From: Nitrobacter sp039808345
Lineage (GTDB): Bacteria; Pseudomonadota; Alphaproteobacteria; Rhizobiales; Xanthobacteraceae
Length of the DNA: 64,000 nt
Reading direction: 5' to 3'
Assembly (NCBI RefSeq): GCF_047824785.1
Contig: NZ_CP181167.1
Location: forward strand, 3,534,001-3,598,000
Position 1 is the first letter of the stretch. Every line of letters starts with the position of its first letter. The position numbers were made by a program, and so were the translations under genes. This document shows positions 1 to 7,369 of this stretch, piece after piece. The notes beneath the pieces are model-generated. The model was not told where the DNA came from. It did no database searches and saw only the letters and a list, made by a program, of their open reading frames with translations.

Positions 1-1
1 G

Positions 2-340
2 CCTGTTGTCCGCCAGCGCGACGACGACTGGATGATGATCATCAAATGGACGCTCTACGCGATGATCAATGCCGAAGAACTCGGCCTCACCTCGAAGAAT
101 ATCGACGAGGCGATGAAATCGACCAAGCCTGACGTGATGCGGCTCGTCGGCACCGAGGGGCAATATGGCGAGGCTCTCGGGCTGACGAAGGACTGGGCGG
201 CGCGCATCATCCGCCACGTCGGCAACTACGGCGAGGTCTACGACCGCAATATCGGCGCCGATTCAAGGCTGAAGATTCCGCGCGGCCTGAACCAGCCCTG
301 GAACGCCGGCGGCATCATGTACGCTCCGCCGCTGCGGTAA
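2..340 (+). CDS. aapJ: AapJ-type general L-amino-acid ABC transporter substrate-binding protein (C-terminal part)
   Basis: Only the last ~112 codons are present; the frame is already open at base 2, so the gene begins before the window. The residues match the end of the periplasmic binding protein of the AapJQMP general L-amino-acid ABC importer: a KWT segment, the block GTEGQYGEALGL, the stretch VGNYGEVYDRNIG and the terminal motif GGIMYAPPLR. The protein captures amino acids in the periplasm and passes them to AapQM. No permease gene follows, so if aapQMP exist they are elsewhere or this copy is solitary. The next gene lies on the other strand. The family call is firm; the start is unseen. 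Confidence 0.88.
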   Translation, partial: PVVRQRDDDWMMIIKWTLYAMINAEELGLTSKNIDEAMKSTKPDVMRLVGTEGQYGEALGLTKDWAARIIRHVGNYGEVYDRNIGADSRLKIPRGLNQPWNAGGIMYAPPLR

Positions 341-400
341 ACTTCCTGTTGCAAGCGGAGTGGGATCACGGCGTGACAATCAGGCGCGCTCATTCCGGGT

Positions 401-1072
401 TCATTCCGGCTTGCGTTCAAACGTCAGGATGAGATTGTTGGCGGGCATATCGGTGATCTCCGCGAGCGTCAGGCCGTTGTGCCGCGCCAGCGCCGCAACC
501 TCATCAACGTCGCGCACGCCCCACTCCGGATTGGTGTTGCGAAGACCGGCGTCGAACGCCTCGTTGCTCGGCGCGGTGTGCCGCCCGTCCCGCTTGAACG
601 GTCCATAGAGAAACAGCCGTCCATCGGGGCGCAGACAGTGCGCGGCGCCCGCGAACAGGCCCTCGGCGACACGCCACGGCGCGATATGGATCACATTGGC
701 GCAGAACACCGCGAGCAGCGCGCCGGGCCCCCCGTTTATTTCCGCCAATTGCCCTGGATCCGACAGATCGATCCGCCGGGGCGGCCGGACGTTGGCGAGG
801 TTCTCGTGAGCGGTCCACGCCGCGATGCTGCGGAGATGATGATCGTTGAGATCGCTCGGCCACCAGGTGACGCCGGGCGAGTGCCGCGCGAAGAAAGCTA
901 TGTGCTGTCCGGTGCCGCTGCCGGCCTCGAGCACATCGCCTGTCTTGCCGCGCAGGAATTTTTCGAGAACCGTCCAGATCGCGACATGGTTGCGGTGAAA
1001 CGCCGCCGCGTCGAGACGGTCATCGGCTGTCCACGGCCGGCGGTCGTTGCGGATGTCAGGATTGTCGGCCAT
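401..1072 (-). CDS. DUF938 family class I SAM-dependent methyltransferase
   Basis: A protein of 223 residues with a Rossmann methyltransferase fold. Motif I is VLEAGSGTGQH, followed by WPSDLNDHH as the acidic post-I strand. The family signatures IHIAPW, YGPFKRDGRHTAPSN and MPANNL near the C terminus identify DUF938. Its substrate is unknown. An ATG 12 codons further upstream (1108) is possible, but the start at 1072 gives the normal DUF938 N terminus and has AAAGG about 10 bases before it. It is convergent with the aapJ fragment. Cytoplasmic; no signal peptide. Confidence 0.85.
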   Translation of the reverse strand: MADNPDIRNDRRPWTADDRLDAAAFHRNHVAIWTVLEKFLRGKTGDVLEAGSGTGQHIAFFARHSPGVTWWPSDLNDHHLRSIAAWTAHENLANVRPPRRIDLSDPGQLAEINGGPGALLAVFCANVIHIAPWRVAEGLFAGAAHCLRPDGRLFLYGPFKRDGRHTAPSNEAFDAGLRNTNPEWGVRDVDEVAALARHNGLTLAEITDMPANNLILTFERKPE

Positions 1073-1378
1073 GGAACGCTGCCTTTCATTCCGGCGCAAT
1101 TCCCGCACGGCGGATCCAGAATGCGGACCGTGAAGACGGAGATCAAGCCCGAATCACAGCTCCGCAGTTTCGCGTTTCTGTCCTTGAAGAGACGGCTGGA
1201 GAAACTCCTCAATTCCCCGACGGGGAAGCTTGCCAAAGGCAAGGCTTGCGACGTACGCTATCACCACCGGTGCTCTCCGAACTGCTCGGGCGATCCTGCG
1301 ACGGGATTTGTTCGGGAATTTGCACGCGCCTGAACAGCAACGCGTGCGACAGGATCGCGACGACCACAGGAGGTATTT
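1073..1378. other. Intergenic region, divergent promoters expected
   Basis: No convincing gene. It separates the DUF938 gene on the minus strand from the DsrE-like gene on the plus strand, so both promoters should lie here. A strong ribosome-binding site (AGGAGG, about 6 bases before the ATG) sits at its right edge. Confidence 0.5.
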
Positions 1379-1849
1379 ATGCGTCCTATCATTGCCGCGG
1401 CGGGACTGCTGATCACATTCACCGCGCACGGCTTCGCCGCCGAGTCGCAGCCCGCCGACACGCAACCTCTCCAGCCGCAACATCGTCTTGTGATCCAGGT
1501 CGACCACAATGACCGGCACACCATGGACTTCGCGCTGACCAACGCCACCGACGTGATCGAATACTATCGCGCGCTTGATCAGACGGTAGCCGTGGAAATC
1601 ATGGCGTGCGGCCCCGGCCTCCACATGCTGCGTATAGACACCTCGCCCGTGAAGGAACGCATCAAGCGTATCCGGGAAAGCGCATCCCCCAGCAGGATCC
1701 AGTTCTCGGCCTGCAACAACACCAAGCAGAGCATGGAGAAGAAGGAGGGTCGTCCGCTCGAAATGCTGCCGGGAACGATGATCGTGCCTTTGGGCGTGGT
1801 GCGGCTGTTGGAGTTGCAGGAGAAGGGCTGGAGCTACGTGCGGCCATAA
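1379..1849 (+). CDS. DsrE-family periplasmic protein
   Basis: 156 residues. The first ~21 residues form a Sec signal peptide ending near GFAAES. The mature part has the DsrE-like pattern: a dihydrofolate-style strand HRLVIQVDHND, the segment ACGPGLHMLRIDTSPVKERI, an SACNNT turn with a cysteine, and the family ending VVRLLELQEKGWSYVRP. DsrE-fold proteins often carry sulfur atoms on a cysteine, and the SAC cysteine is a candidate, but no activity can be read off. AGGAGG immediately precedes the ATG. The next plus-strand gene is a persulfide dioxygenase/rhodanese, so a role in sulfane-sulfur handling is a reasonable inference. The two are separated by a hairpin repeat, so co-transcription is not certain. 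Confidence 0.75.
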   Translation: MRPIIAAAGLLITFTAHGFAAESQPADTQPLQPQHRLVIQVDHNDRHTMDFALTNATDVIEYYRALDQTVAVEIMACGPGLHMLRIDTSPVKERIKRIRESASPSRIQFSACNNTKQSMEKKEGRPLEMLPGTMIVPLGVVRLLELQEKGWSYVRP

Positions 1850-1884
1850 TCAGCCGCTGACGTTGACGCCCCGAACGCTCGCTA

Positions 1885-2008
1885 GAGCCCTTTTGCTTCT
1901 GATGGAATCAGAAGCGGGCTCCATGATTTTGATTTGCTGCGCTTTCTTCATGCGAACCGGTGTCCATCCTCGGGTCGAGCCCGAGGACATGCTTCGCTCG
2001 AAAACGCT
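1885..2008 (+). repeat. Dispersed hairpin repeat, copy A (full, long form)
   Basis: Begins with a long hairpin (GAGCCC, then GCTTCTGAT-gga-ATCAGAAGC, then GGGCTC) and ends with a conserved tail GCTTCGCTCGAAAACGCT. Between them is a second hairpin, CCTCGGG/CCCGAGG, missing from shorter copies. The same element recurs at 17207, 24047, 24914 (head only) and 26424 (tail only). Confidence 0.85.
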
Positions 2009-2139
2009 CCAGGCGATCGCGAGCCGAACTGTGACCGGTTGCAATCGCCCCCGCGCAGCATAGATTTGCTGAAGTCGTCACGGGCAGGCAAGAACCGCAC
2101 GGGGGACAGGGTTGTAGCAGGGGACAGGGTCGTCCGATC

Positions 2140-3180
2140 ATGATCTTTCGCCAGCTGTTCGACAGTGTCTCCGGAACCTACAGCTACCTGATGGCGAGCC
2201 GCGCCGGAGGCGAGGCGCTGATCATTGATCCGGTGCTGGAGAAGGTCGACCGTTACTGCCAGTTGCTGCGCGAGCTCGACCTCAGGCTTGTGAAGGCCAT
2301 CGACACGCATCTTCATGCCGACCATGTCACCGGGCTCGGCGAGTTGCGGGATCGCACCCAGTGCGTCACCGTGATGGGCGAGCAGACCAAGGCCGACGTG
2401 GTGTCGATGCGCGTCAGCGATGGCGACAAGGTCAACATCGAGGGTATCGGTCTCGACGTCATGTATACGCCGGGTCACACCGACGATTCCTACAGTTACC
2501 TGATGGGCGACCGCGTCTTCACCGGCGACACGCTCTTGATCCGCGGCACCGGCCGCACCGATTTCCAGAACGGCAGCGCCCGCGCTCAGTACGATTCGAT
2601 CTTCAACCGGCTTCTCAAACTGCCCGACGAGACCATGGTGTTTCCCGCGCACGACTACAAAGGCGACACGGTGTCCACCATCGGCGAGGAGCGGCGCCAC
2701 AACCCGCGGCTCCAGGTGCGTTCGATAGACGAGTACATTGAGCTGATGGATAACCTGAAACTACCGAACCCGAAGCTGATGGACGTGGTGATCCCCGCCA
2801 ACATGCATGTCGGCCTCAGGCAGGACGATCTGGCGAAGCAAGGGCTGGCGCTGACGCCGCGCGAGGCGATCGCCCGGCTCGGCCAGCCCGACATCCTGCC
2901 TGTCGATCTTCGCGAAACTCACGAGCGCGCCAGGCACGGCACGCTGGCGGGCGCGCTGCATGCGCCCTATCCCGGCATCGCCGACAGCCTGAAGCCCGGC
3001 GGCATGCTGCGCGAGGTGGCTACCGCAACCGGCCGCCGCATCGTGTTCTTCTGCGCTTTCGGCGAACGCTCGGCCATGGCCGTCACCGCGGCCAAGGACG
3101 CCGGCCTGACCAACGCTGTGCATATCGAGGGTGGCATCGACGCCTGGAAGAGAGCCGGCGGACCGGTGGTCGCGGGCTGA
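2140..3180 (+). CDS. Metallo-beta-lactamase-fold persulfide dioxygenase fused to rhodanese
   Basis: 346 residues in two parts. Residues 1-~240 are an MBL-fold hydrolase of the ETHE1/persulfide-dioxygenase type, with THLHADH at 56-62 supplying the metal ligands, then GHTDDS and AHDY. Residues ~250-346 are a rhodanese domain whose active-site loop is CAFGERS, with the catalytic cysteine at about 305. Fusions of this kind oxidise glutathione persulfide to sulfite and move sulfane sulfur through the rhodanese, protecting cells from sulfide and persulfide. Cytoplasmic, no signal peptide. A short direct repeat of GGGGACAGGGT precedes the ATG, and the ribosome-binding site is weak. Sits downstream of the DsrE-like gene. 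Confidence 0.85.
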   Translation: MIFRQLFDSVSGTYSYLMASRAGGEALIIDPVLEKVDRYCQLLRELDLRLVKAIDTHLHADHVTGLGELRDRTQCVTVMGEQTKADVVSMRVSDGDKVNIEGIGLDVMYTPGHTDDSYSYLMGDRVFTGDTLLIRGTGRTDFQNGSARAQYDSIFNRLLKLPDETMVFPAHDYKGDTVSTIGEERRHNPRLQVRSIDEYIELMDNLKLPNPKLMDVVIPANMHVGLRQDDLAKQGLALTPREAIARLGQPDILPVDLRETHERARHGTLAGALHAPYPGIADSLKPGGMLREVATATGRRIVFFCAFGERSAMAVTAAKDAGLTNAVHIEGGIDAWKRAGGPVVAG

Positions 3181-3279
3181 ACCAGCGGATGCCCTGGAGC
3201 CTCGTTCTCCTCCGGGTGGACGGGCGCATGATGGGACGCTTCACCACGGAAGCGCCCATAACCACGTCGGCGCCATCGC

Positions 3280-4461
3280 TCACGCCGTAGGTTGCGCAGG
3301 TTGCGATTGTGACCGCGAACTTTCGTACCAATCCGCCATGCGGAGAGCGCTTCTCAATAGCGAGTCATCGTACTCCACGCCAGTGTCGGTGTTCTTGGCT
3401 ATGTAGAGAGCCTGGTCGGCAAGGCCCAGGAGTTCATCGAGATCGGCCGCTCCACGATAACACAGCGCGTAGCCGACGCAGGTCGTCACGCTGATCTCAT
3501 GCCCGTTGACCAGTAATGGTTCAGCGATGGCGGCACGCAATCGCTCCGCCTGCGCGGCAGCTTCATCGGGATCGCAAAGATCACGCTGGATGACAGCAAA
3601 CTCATCGCCCCCCAGGCGCGCGACAATGTCGCCGGGCGGGAGCGCCTGCATGAGGCGCATGGCGATAGCCTTGAGCAAGCCGTCACCGACGGGATGGCCG
3701 AACACATCGTTCACGGGCTTGAAGTTATCGAGATCAAGGCAATGCATCGCGAGAAGACGCTGACCGGAACCGACCGCGATATGGCTGTCGAACCATTCGC
3801 GCAATGCGAGCCGGTTGGGAAGCGTCGTCAGGACGTCCCGTCGTGCCAGCGCCTCGAATGTCAGCCGCCTGGCGATCTCGGTGCTGGTGACGCGCCAGCG
3901 CGCGAGCAGGCTCTGGCAGCCGCCGGCGAGCAACGCCGACGTCATCGCCGCGGTAATCCAATAGATCGGCTCATGGTGCCACGCAGCGACCAGAATGGTG
4001 GGAACGATCGCAATCAGCATGCTGGGAATGGCGATCCACGGTCGCAGCCCCACGCCCGTCGCCGCGCCCGCGCCATATCCGACGAGCAGGCATATCATCA
4101 ACATATGAAACCGCGCGGGTTCGAGCGTGAAGACGTAGGCGGCTGACGCGCCAAGCACAAAGGCAAATTGATAATAAGTCAGCGCAAAGCGTTTCTCGAG
4201 CACACGTGCTCGGGTGGTCTCGAGGTCAGGCGATGCGGCCTCCGCGCCGCCCCATAGCAGAATCCAGATCCGCGCGGCATTGGACAGCAGGCCAACGAAC
4301 GAAAAGACGGCGAGTACCCGATCACCCGCTTCGAAGGCCATGACGCTCAGCGACAAAACATAGCCGATGGACATGATCGTCGTTGGTATCAACGTGGTGT
4401 AGAGGCTCCGGACGAGCTCAACGTAGACGCCGTTCCGCACTGTATCGGTTTGAAATGGCAT
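3280..4461 (-). CDS. Membrane-anchored GGDEF diguanylate cyclase
   Basis: About 393 residues. The N-terminal ~200 hold roughly six hydrophobic spans (for example IMSIGYVLSLSVMAF and HMLMICLLVGYGAGAATGVG). A short linker leads to a complete GGDEF domain with DLDNFKPVND and the intact active-site motif RLGGDEFAV, so it should make cyclic di-GMP. The inhibitory RxxD site that normally lies just before the motif reads PPGD, lacking the arginine, so product feedback may be lost. An upstream ATG at 4524 is possible, but the ATG at 4461 has GAGGAAGG about 12 bases before it and gives the natural N terminus. No EAL domain. The signal sensed by the membrane part is unknown. Confidence 0.85.
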   Translation of the reverse strand: MPFQTDTVRNGVYVELVRSLYTTLIPTTIMSIGYVLSLSVMAFEAGDRVLAVFSFVGLLSNAARIWILLWGGAEAASPDLETTRARVLEKRFALTYYQFAFVLGASAAYVFTLEPARFHMLMICLLVGYGAGAATGVGLRPWIAIPSMLIAIVPTILVAAWHHEPIYWITAAMTSALLAGGCQSLLARWRVTSTEIARRLTFEALARRDVLTTLPNRLALREWFDSHIAVGSGQRLLAMHCLDLDNFKPVNDVFGHPVGDGLLKAIAMRLMQALPPGDIVARLGGDEFAVIQRDLCDPDEAAAQAERLRAAIAEPLLVNGHEISVTTCVGYALCYRGAADLDELLGLADQALYIAKNTDTGVEYDDSLLRSALRMADWYESSRSQSQPAQPTA

Positions 4462-5127
4462 CCCCGTTCCGCCGCCTTCCTCGTGTCTTGCCACCCATAC
4501 TACGGGCCAGTTGATTAACGCCATTAGTTAGAAGTCATCCGACGTGAGGTAGCGGTTCACGCAGACCTAAGGCATCTCTTCAAATTGTGAACACTCGACC
4601 CGAAAACGTGAAGCCTGGTTCACCAGGAGACATCGGCAGGGTGCTGGTGTCGGCAGGGGATCGTGTTGGCGTCTGGGCTTTACCCGGGCTCCCTGTCCCT
4701 GGGTTCCCTATCCAATCCGTCATGGCCCTCAGGGGCCTATCGGAGGTAAACGCCCGCCGCCGGTGGGGTTCCCGAGAGCGATGTCCCGCGACGGCATCAT
4801 CCCATCAGGCGATGATGAAACATCCACGGATGGAGAACGGACGGTTCCAGTGGCGCGCCGATCGACCGTCCCTCCATGAGAATCGTCCTTCGGTCCAACC
4901 CCATGTTCAAAACGGAAAGAGAAGAAGGAATGACGTTAACGGAGGTAACCAACGGAGGTGACCCCGGGAAGAACGGTAACCACGGGAAGAACCGCCGAGG
5001 CGTTGGTGAGCGCCTCAGCGGTCTTCGCCAGCACCAAAGGGACGAGTAAAATGGCGCTGGTCGCGGATCGATCATATCAAAACAAGTGAAGTCGCGCGTG
5101 CAACTCCGCGTGATTCAATCCCGGGGG
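4462..5127. other. Gene-free stretch
   Basis: Short overlapping frames exist on both strands, but none has a recognisable protein or a good ribosome-binding site. It contains a small palindrome (CCTGGT/ACCAGG near 4615), pyrimidine-rich CCCTGTCCCTGGG near 4690 and short direct repeats of AACGGAGGT near 4938-4960. It looks like decayed or non-coding DNA. Confidence 0.5.
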
Positions 5128-5550
5128 TCAGTACTTGAACTCCGGCATCGATTTGAGCTGATCCTTGGTGACGTTCAGGACCGCACGATCCGGAAACCAT
5201 TCCCGCTTTGTATCGGAGGTTTGCCCCGCACTCGCCTTGTTCGCCTTGTTGGCGAATTTCAGGCTGTCCATCGCGAGCAGGACGTAGTGCGTTCCCATTC
5301 CAAGGAAGCCGCCCGCCTCGACAACAACGCCCTTGACCTGGCCCTGTGCGTTGATGATGACGTCCGAAATCTCGCCGACCTTTTCGTTCGCCTCATTATA
5401 GATGTTCACGCCCGACATCTTGGATGAGCTCCAGTCTCCGGTGGCGGCGATCGGGGCAGCGGCCTGTGACGGCGTCTTTGCGGTCATTTCAGCGAATGAT
5501 GCTGTTGGAAGAAAGAAGAGAAGTGCCGCAGCGATGCTAAGTGCTTTCAA
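5128..5550 (-). CDS. Exported PRC-barrel domain protein
   Basis: Starts at a TTG codon at 5550, preceded by GGAGG with a five-base spacer, giving 141 residues. Upstream ATGs would add a charged stretch before the signal peptide. The first ~20 residues (KALSIAAALLFFLPTASFA) form a Sec signal. A PRC-barrel follows, with the typical core NIYNEANEKVGEISDVII and a second half VVEAGGFLGMGTHYVLL. Such periplasmic PRC-barrels are common in rhizobia; their ligand is unknown. It lies in the same direction as the CusF-like gene upstream. Confidence 0.8.
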   Translation of the reverse strand: MKALSIAAALLFFLPTASFAEMTAKTPSQAAAPIAATGDWSSSKMSGVNIYNEANEKVGEISDVIINAQGQVKGVVVEAGGFLGMGTHYVLLAMDSLKFANKANKASAGQTSDTKREWFPDRAVLNVTKDQLKSMPEFKY

Positions 5551-5730
5551 GCGAACCTCCTTGGTTTTGAAACTTGAAAACACCCGGCGATCGCCTTCGT
5601 TCCTATGTCCGGAACGTAACACAGCAGCAGTTGTCCAAGCGCCCCGTGATCGGGAAACGCGACATCAGCGGCTCTGCTGCTGGAAGGCCTAGAGACCGTC
5701 GGCGGCGAAGCCGATTGAGTCCGATCGAAC

Positions 5731-6156
5731 TCATTCGGATTGTTCGATCACTTTGAGGTCCCGAATTTTGTACGTCTTGCCCTCGACGCGAAACTCGACC
5801 TTGTCGCCTGGCTTGACGCCCTCGCTCAACGTCGGCGGCGCGACCTGAAACACCATTTCCATCGGCGGCATCAGGCCCACGATCTCTTCGTGATTGATGG
5901 TCAAGGATCCCGTCGCCGGATTGATTGCGGTTACAAAGCCGACTCCCTGAAACAGGGCATTGGACTGATCCTGGGACTGATCCCGGGATCGATCCTGGGT
6001 CTGGTCTCCGGCCTTGTGAAGCTGGGCCAGCAGAAACTCTATGCGCGACGCTCGGGCGGCGACCGCGCCGTCCCCGGAGGAGAAGGCGTGAGCCTCGCCG
6101 AGGTCGAGGCTTACCGCTGTCGCGGCGATGATCCATATGAAAATGCAACGTCTCAT
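5731..6156 (-). CDS. CusF-like periplasmic copper-binding protein
   Basis: About 141 residues from the ATG at 6156, which opens a clear signal peptide ending near EAHA. After a low-complexity linker of alternating Q, D, R and S (the DNA there is a run of repeats of the form CTGGGACTGATCC), the C-terminal ~80 residues form a CusF-type OB barrel: GVGFVTAINPATGSLTINHEE, then LMPPMEMVFQV. The histidine of NHEE and both methionines of PMEM match the CusF Cu(I)/Ag(I) ligands, but the tryptophan that caps copper in E. coli CusF is replaced by leucine. It probably carries periplasmic copper. It is divergent from the Csp-like gene, so they may share a regulated promoter region. Confidence 0.75.
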   Translation of the reverse strand: MRRCIFIWIIAATAVSLDLGEAHAFSSGDGAVAARASRIEFLLAQLHKAGDQTQDRSRDQSQDQSNALFQGVGFVTAINPATGSLTINHEEIVGLMPPMEMVFQVAPPTLSEGVKPGDKVEFRVEGKTYKIRDLKVIEQSE

Positions 6157-6359
6157 GACATGTCCCGAACTGGCAGGCACGGTCTTCCGCAAATTGCGCG
6201 GACCGCGCCGGATCAGCCTTACCTGAAACACGCCGGTTCAGGGAAGCGATGAGCGGGCGGCGCCTTATGCCTGACCTGATATGAAGCTATAGAAAATCAT
6301 GCTACCTTGAATCGCCAAATCAGCATCGATTGACGTCAGTTCAATCCCAGGAGAAAGCA

Positions 6360-6800
6360 ATGCATCGTCGTGAATTCGTGACCGCCATCGGAACCGCGGC
6401 AGCCGTCGTCTCGGCGGCTCAAGCCTTCGCCGTCACGGCGGATGCCGCAACCGGCGAATCGATGCACCCGGCAAAATACAAGGCTCTGGAGGAATCCATC
6501 GCTCATTGCATCTCGGCAGGCGACGCCTGCATGCGGCATTGTCTCGGCATGTTAAGCATGAAGGACGCCAGCATGGCCGGCTGCACGAACGCGACCTACC
6601 AGGTGATTGCCGGCTGCACTGCATTGCGAACGCTGGCGGCGGTCAACTCGCACCACGTTCCAGCCCTGGGCAAGGTCGTCGCGCAGATGTGCACGGATTG
6701 CCAGAAGGAATGCGAGAAATTCCCGGATGTGGCGGAGTGCAAGTCGTGCGGCGATGCGTGCAAGACCTGCGCCGAAGAATGCCGCAAGGTGGCGGCATAA
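6360..6800 (+). CDS. Four-helix-bundle copper storage protein (Csp-like), Tat-type leader
   Basis: 146 residues from the ATG at 6360, placed by AGGAG ahead of it. The N terminus reads MHRREFVTAIG followed by an alanine-rich hydrophobic stretch, a Tat-like leader, so the protein should be exported folded. The mature part is helical with 13 cysteines spaced as CxxxC and CxxC (for example MCTDCQKEC and SCGDACKTCAEEC), the pattern of the Csp1 family, which packs many Cu(I) ions inside a four-helix bundle. Neighbours are a CusF-like gene and a DUF2946/TonB receptor pair, which fits copper storage. Confidence 0.85.
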   Translation: MHRREFVTAIGTAAAVVSAAQAFAVTADAATGESMHPAKYKALEESIAHCISAGDACMRHCLGMLSMKDASMAGCTNATYQVIAGCTALRTLAAVNSHHVPALGKVVAQMCTDCQKECEKFPDVAECKSCGDACKTCAEECRKVAA

Positions 6801-6862
6801 GGCAGCCCCGGCCGGGGCATCTTCTCGACAAACAGACCCCGCCATGGTAGTTCCCTGCGCGA

Positions 6863-7130
6863 AAGGCTAAGGGATTATGCGCCGACGGCTGGGAAGATTT
6901 CTTCCGATCGTCATGTTTGCGATGCTGGTGCAGATATTCGCACCCGTCGCAGCCTGTCTGGCGTTCAACCCCGCCACGGCCGATCCACTGGCGGGCGCGA
7001 TATGCTCTCACGCGCCCGACCCGGGTTCTCCGCAAGCGAGTTTTCCGCAAGACCGTGAGAACGATCCGCAGCAGATGCACGGCGCCTGTGCGTTGTGTTG
7101 CGTCATCCAGGCAGCAACCCCGCCCGCCGA
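6863..7130 (+). repeat. Duplicated segment, copy 1 (DUF2946 gene with its leader)
   Basis: Nucleotide similarity to 11548-11790 begins at GCGAAAGGCTAAGGG just before the start codon and stays very high for the first ~80 bases of coding sequence, then declines. Both copies lie directly before a TonB-receptor gene. Confidence 0.75.
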
Positions 7131-7260
7131 TCCGCAAGCCTTCGCGGTCGGCATCGAGCGTGACGCAAGCACCGTCATCTGGCGCGGCACGATGTTCGGG
7201 CCGCCGCCATTCCCCGTTGACGCCAACGCGCAGGCACGCGCGCCGCCTTCCATTTCCTGA
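6877..7260 (+). CDS. DUF2946 family protein, copy 1
   Basis: 127 residues with a hydrophobic leader (FLPIVMFAMLVQIFAPVAACLAF). The exported remainder carries a short metal-site-like set: ICSHAP, then QQMHGACALCC. DUF2946 proteins are small exported proteins usually next to TonB-dependent receptors or copper genes; their biochemical role is not known. The Cys/His pattern and context suggest a metal link (inference). A nearly identical gene lies at 11562, the closest pair of paralogues in the window. Confidence 0.75.
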   Translation: MRRRLGRFLPIVMFAMLVQIFAPVAACLAFNPATADPLAGAICSHAPDPGSPQASFPQDRENDPQQMHGACALCCVIQAATPPADPQAFAVGIERDASTVIWRGTMFGPPPFPVDANAQARAPPSIS

Positions 7261-7369
7261 TCGACCAAATCTGCAATCACCGCGACTGCATCGTCGCGGC
7301 GAGGTCTGTTTGATTGAATGCCTTGTTTGATTGAATGCCGTGGGCGATCGCCCGCATCGGGAATATGTC

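Noticed and set aside
479..1333. Long plus-strand open frame opposite the DUF938 gene
   Set aside because: It is the antisense shadow of the methyltransferase; no family match, no ribosome-binding site.
4930..5000. Short repeats suggestive of a CRISPR-like array
   Set aside because: Repeats are only 9-12 bases, irregular and not separated by uniform spacers; no cas gene in the window.
4587..5075. Open frames on both strands between the GGDEF and PRC-barrel genes
   Set aside because: No domain, no signal, poor start sites, low-complexity composition.
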